Below, piece after piece: positions 62,925 to 64,000 of a stretch of 64,000 nt of DNA (position 1 is the stretch's first letter; each line of letters opens with the position of its first letter). Under the pieces are notes generated by a model. That model was not told where the DNA came from. It searched no databases and worked only from the letters and a program-made list of their open reading frames with translations. A program made the position numbers and the translations under genes. The stretch comes from Porphyromonas sp. oral taxon 275 (GTDB lineage Bacteria; Bacteroidota; Bacteroidia; Bacteroidales; Porphyromonadaceae), in assembly GCF_018127745.1 (NCBI RefSeq), contig NZ_CP072333.1, forward strand, positions 1,674,001 through 1,738,000. The letters are read 5' to 3'.

Positions 62925-63564
62925 CGTTTGTTTAAGTCCCCGCCAGCGGGCTCCGCTGACGGCAGCACTCCTCCTCGGGTCTAGTATCCACGGGAGAGAA
63001 GCGCCCTCGTCCACCGCCTCCAGTGGCGGCGCAAAGAAATCCGCGGGCCAGCCCGCGCGAGTAACAATCAGCCTGCAGCTTACGTCCTACAGCCCGAGAG
63101 CCTAGCCCGCAAGCCTGCCCGCAAGCGAACTCAAGGCTACTCCGCAAGCCTGCCCAAGGCCATCCCGCAAGCGAGCTCAAAGCTCGCCGAAGAGCAGGCA
63201 GCCGCACGAGCCGCCTAGGCAGCTGGCTCATCCACAGCCTCCGCTCACTGCATAGAGCCCTAGCTAACAGCTCCGCTCCACAAGTGCGAGACTCCACTAA
63301 AAGCCCTTGCCCACGAAGCAGAGGCCGCACTCAAAGCAGCTTCCTGGATCGGAAGCGAGCCTAGCGCAAAGCAGCTCCACCCGCGAGCCGAGGGGTACAA
63401 AAGCAAGAAAGGCGATAACTAGCAGCAGCTAATCATCGCCTCCTCGGATGGGTGAGAACATTGATATGACAGCAGAAGGTAGCACGCGCGCTAAAGGTCC
63501 AAAACCTAACACATCTATACGTACATACTACACTAACTATACTAAAGCCCATTTTCAGAACTCC
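62925..63564. other. Region between the GH92 gene and the 16S rRNA 3' end
   Basis: No gene, no tRNA-Ile or tRNA-Ala and no 23S sequence. Contains a possible GH92 promoter, a set of imperfect short repeats of CCCGCAAGC type (63106, 63118, 63143, 63167), a terminator hairpin, and an AT-rich 125-base stretch adjoining 16S. Confidence 0.8.
63411..63440 (-). terminator. Terminator hairpin downstream of the 16S rRNA gene
   Basis: GGCGAT/ATCGCC outer stem plus inner TAGC/GCTA pairs with two mismatches and a 4-base loop, followed on the minus strand by TTTCTTGCTTTT. Placed 125 bases past the mature 16S end. Confidence 0.65.

Positions 63565-64000
<436 letters not shown>

Noticed and set aside
63000..63410. 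tRNA-Ile, tRNA-Ala or 23S/5S sequence downstream of 16S
   Set aside because: Read on both strands for T-arm (GTTCGAATCC-like) and 23S motifs; none found, only short GC-rich repeats.

Overview
The window is GC-rich bacterial DNA from the Bacteroidales, most likely a Porphyromonas-like species. This rests on three things: the 16S rRNA 3' end, the TAnnTTTG -7 promoter boxes (five preceded by a TTG 20 bases upstream) with almost no Shine-Dalgarno sequences, and gene families such as DUF3078, DUF349, GH92 mannosidase and a bcp-recA pair. I read 44 protein genes, one tRNA-His, the 3' part of a 16S rRNA gene, a TPP riboswitch and many perfect-hairpin terminators. Stop codons are strongly skewed: 37 of 44 genes end in TAG.

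Layout. 1-5.7 kb, minus strand: ftsW and murD, then an alpha-glucan phosphorylase. 6.3-9.8 kb: a lipoprotein and a DUF3078 outer-membrane protein separated by 1.6 kb of repeats. 9.8-19.1 kb, minus strand: trxA, dnaE, a CoA-transferase, trmD, a ROK regulator and a DEAD-box helicase. 19.1-21.5 kb: a gene-free block made of three tandem copies of a 604-bp unit. 21.5-29.8 kb, minus strand: an operon of LTA-synthase-like sulfatase, MATE, MscS and uvrB, then a DUF349 protein. 30.4-37.2 kb: pth, dps, a cvpA/DUF452/DUF695 operon, ahpC, ahpF and yaaA, a peroxide-defence neighbourhood. 37.6-44.1 kb: a KAP-type P-loop NTPase, a PepSY membrane protein, tRNA-His, a serB-like phosphatase and ung. 44.2-47.3 kb: an ECF sigma factor with trxB, then aspA in the opposite direction. 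47.8-54.8 kb: the thiamin operon thiS-thiC-thiE/D/E-thiG-thiH-thiF behind a TPP riboswitch. 55.2-59.0 kb: rmuC, then bcp-recA-gmk. 59.1-62.9 kb, minus strand: a phosphoglycerate-mutase-type phosphatase with cobS, and a GH92 mannosidase. 63.6-64 kb: the 16S rRNA 3' end.

The most striking structure lies outside the genes. Nine intergenic regions each carry exactly four copies of a palindromic unit (core GAGGGATATCCCTC) at a 22-bp period. All lie upstream of promoters and none between convergent genes. A second family consists of five 272-bp inverted-repeat elements, three of them inside the 604-bp tandem block. A third is a 66-bp tandem repeat. The 16S gene appears to be followed by its own terminator and then by an unrelated gene rather than by tRNAs and 23S.
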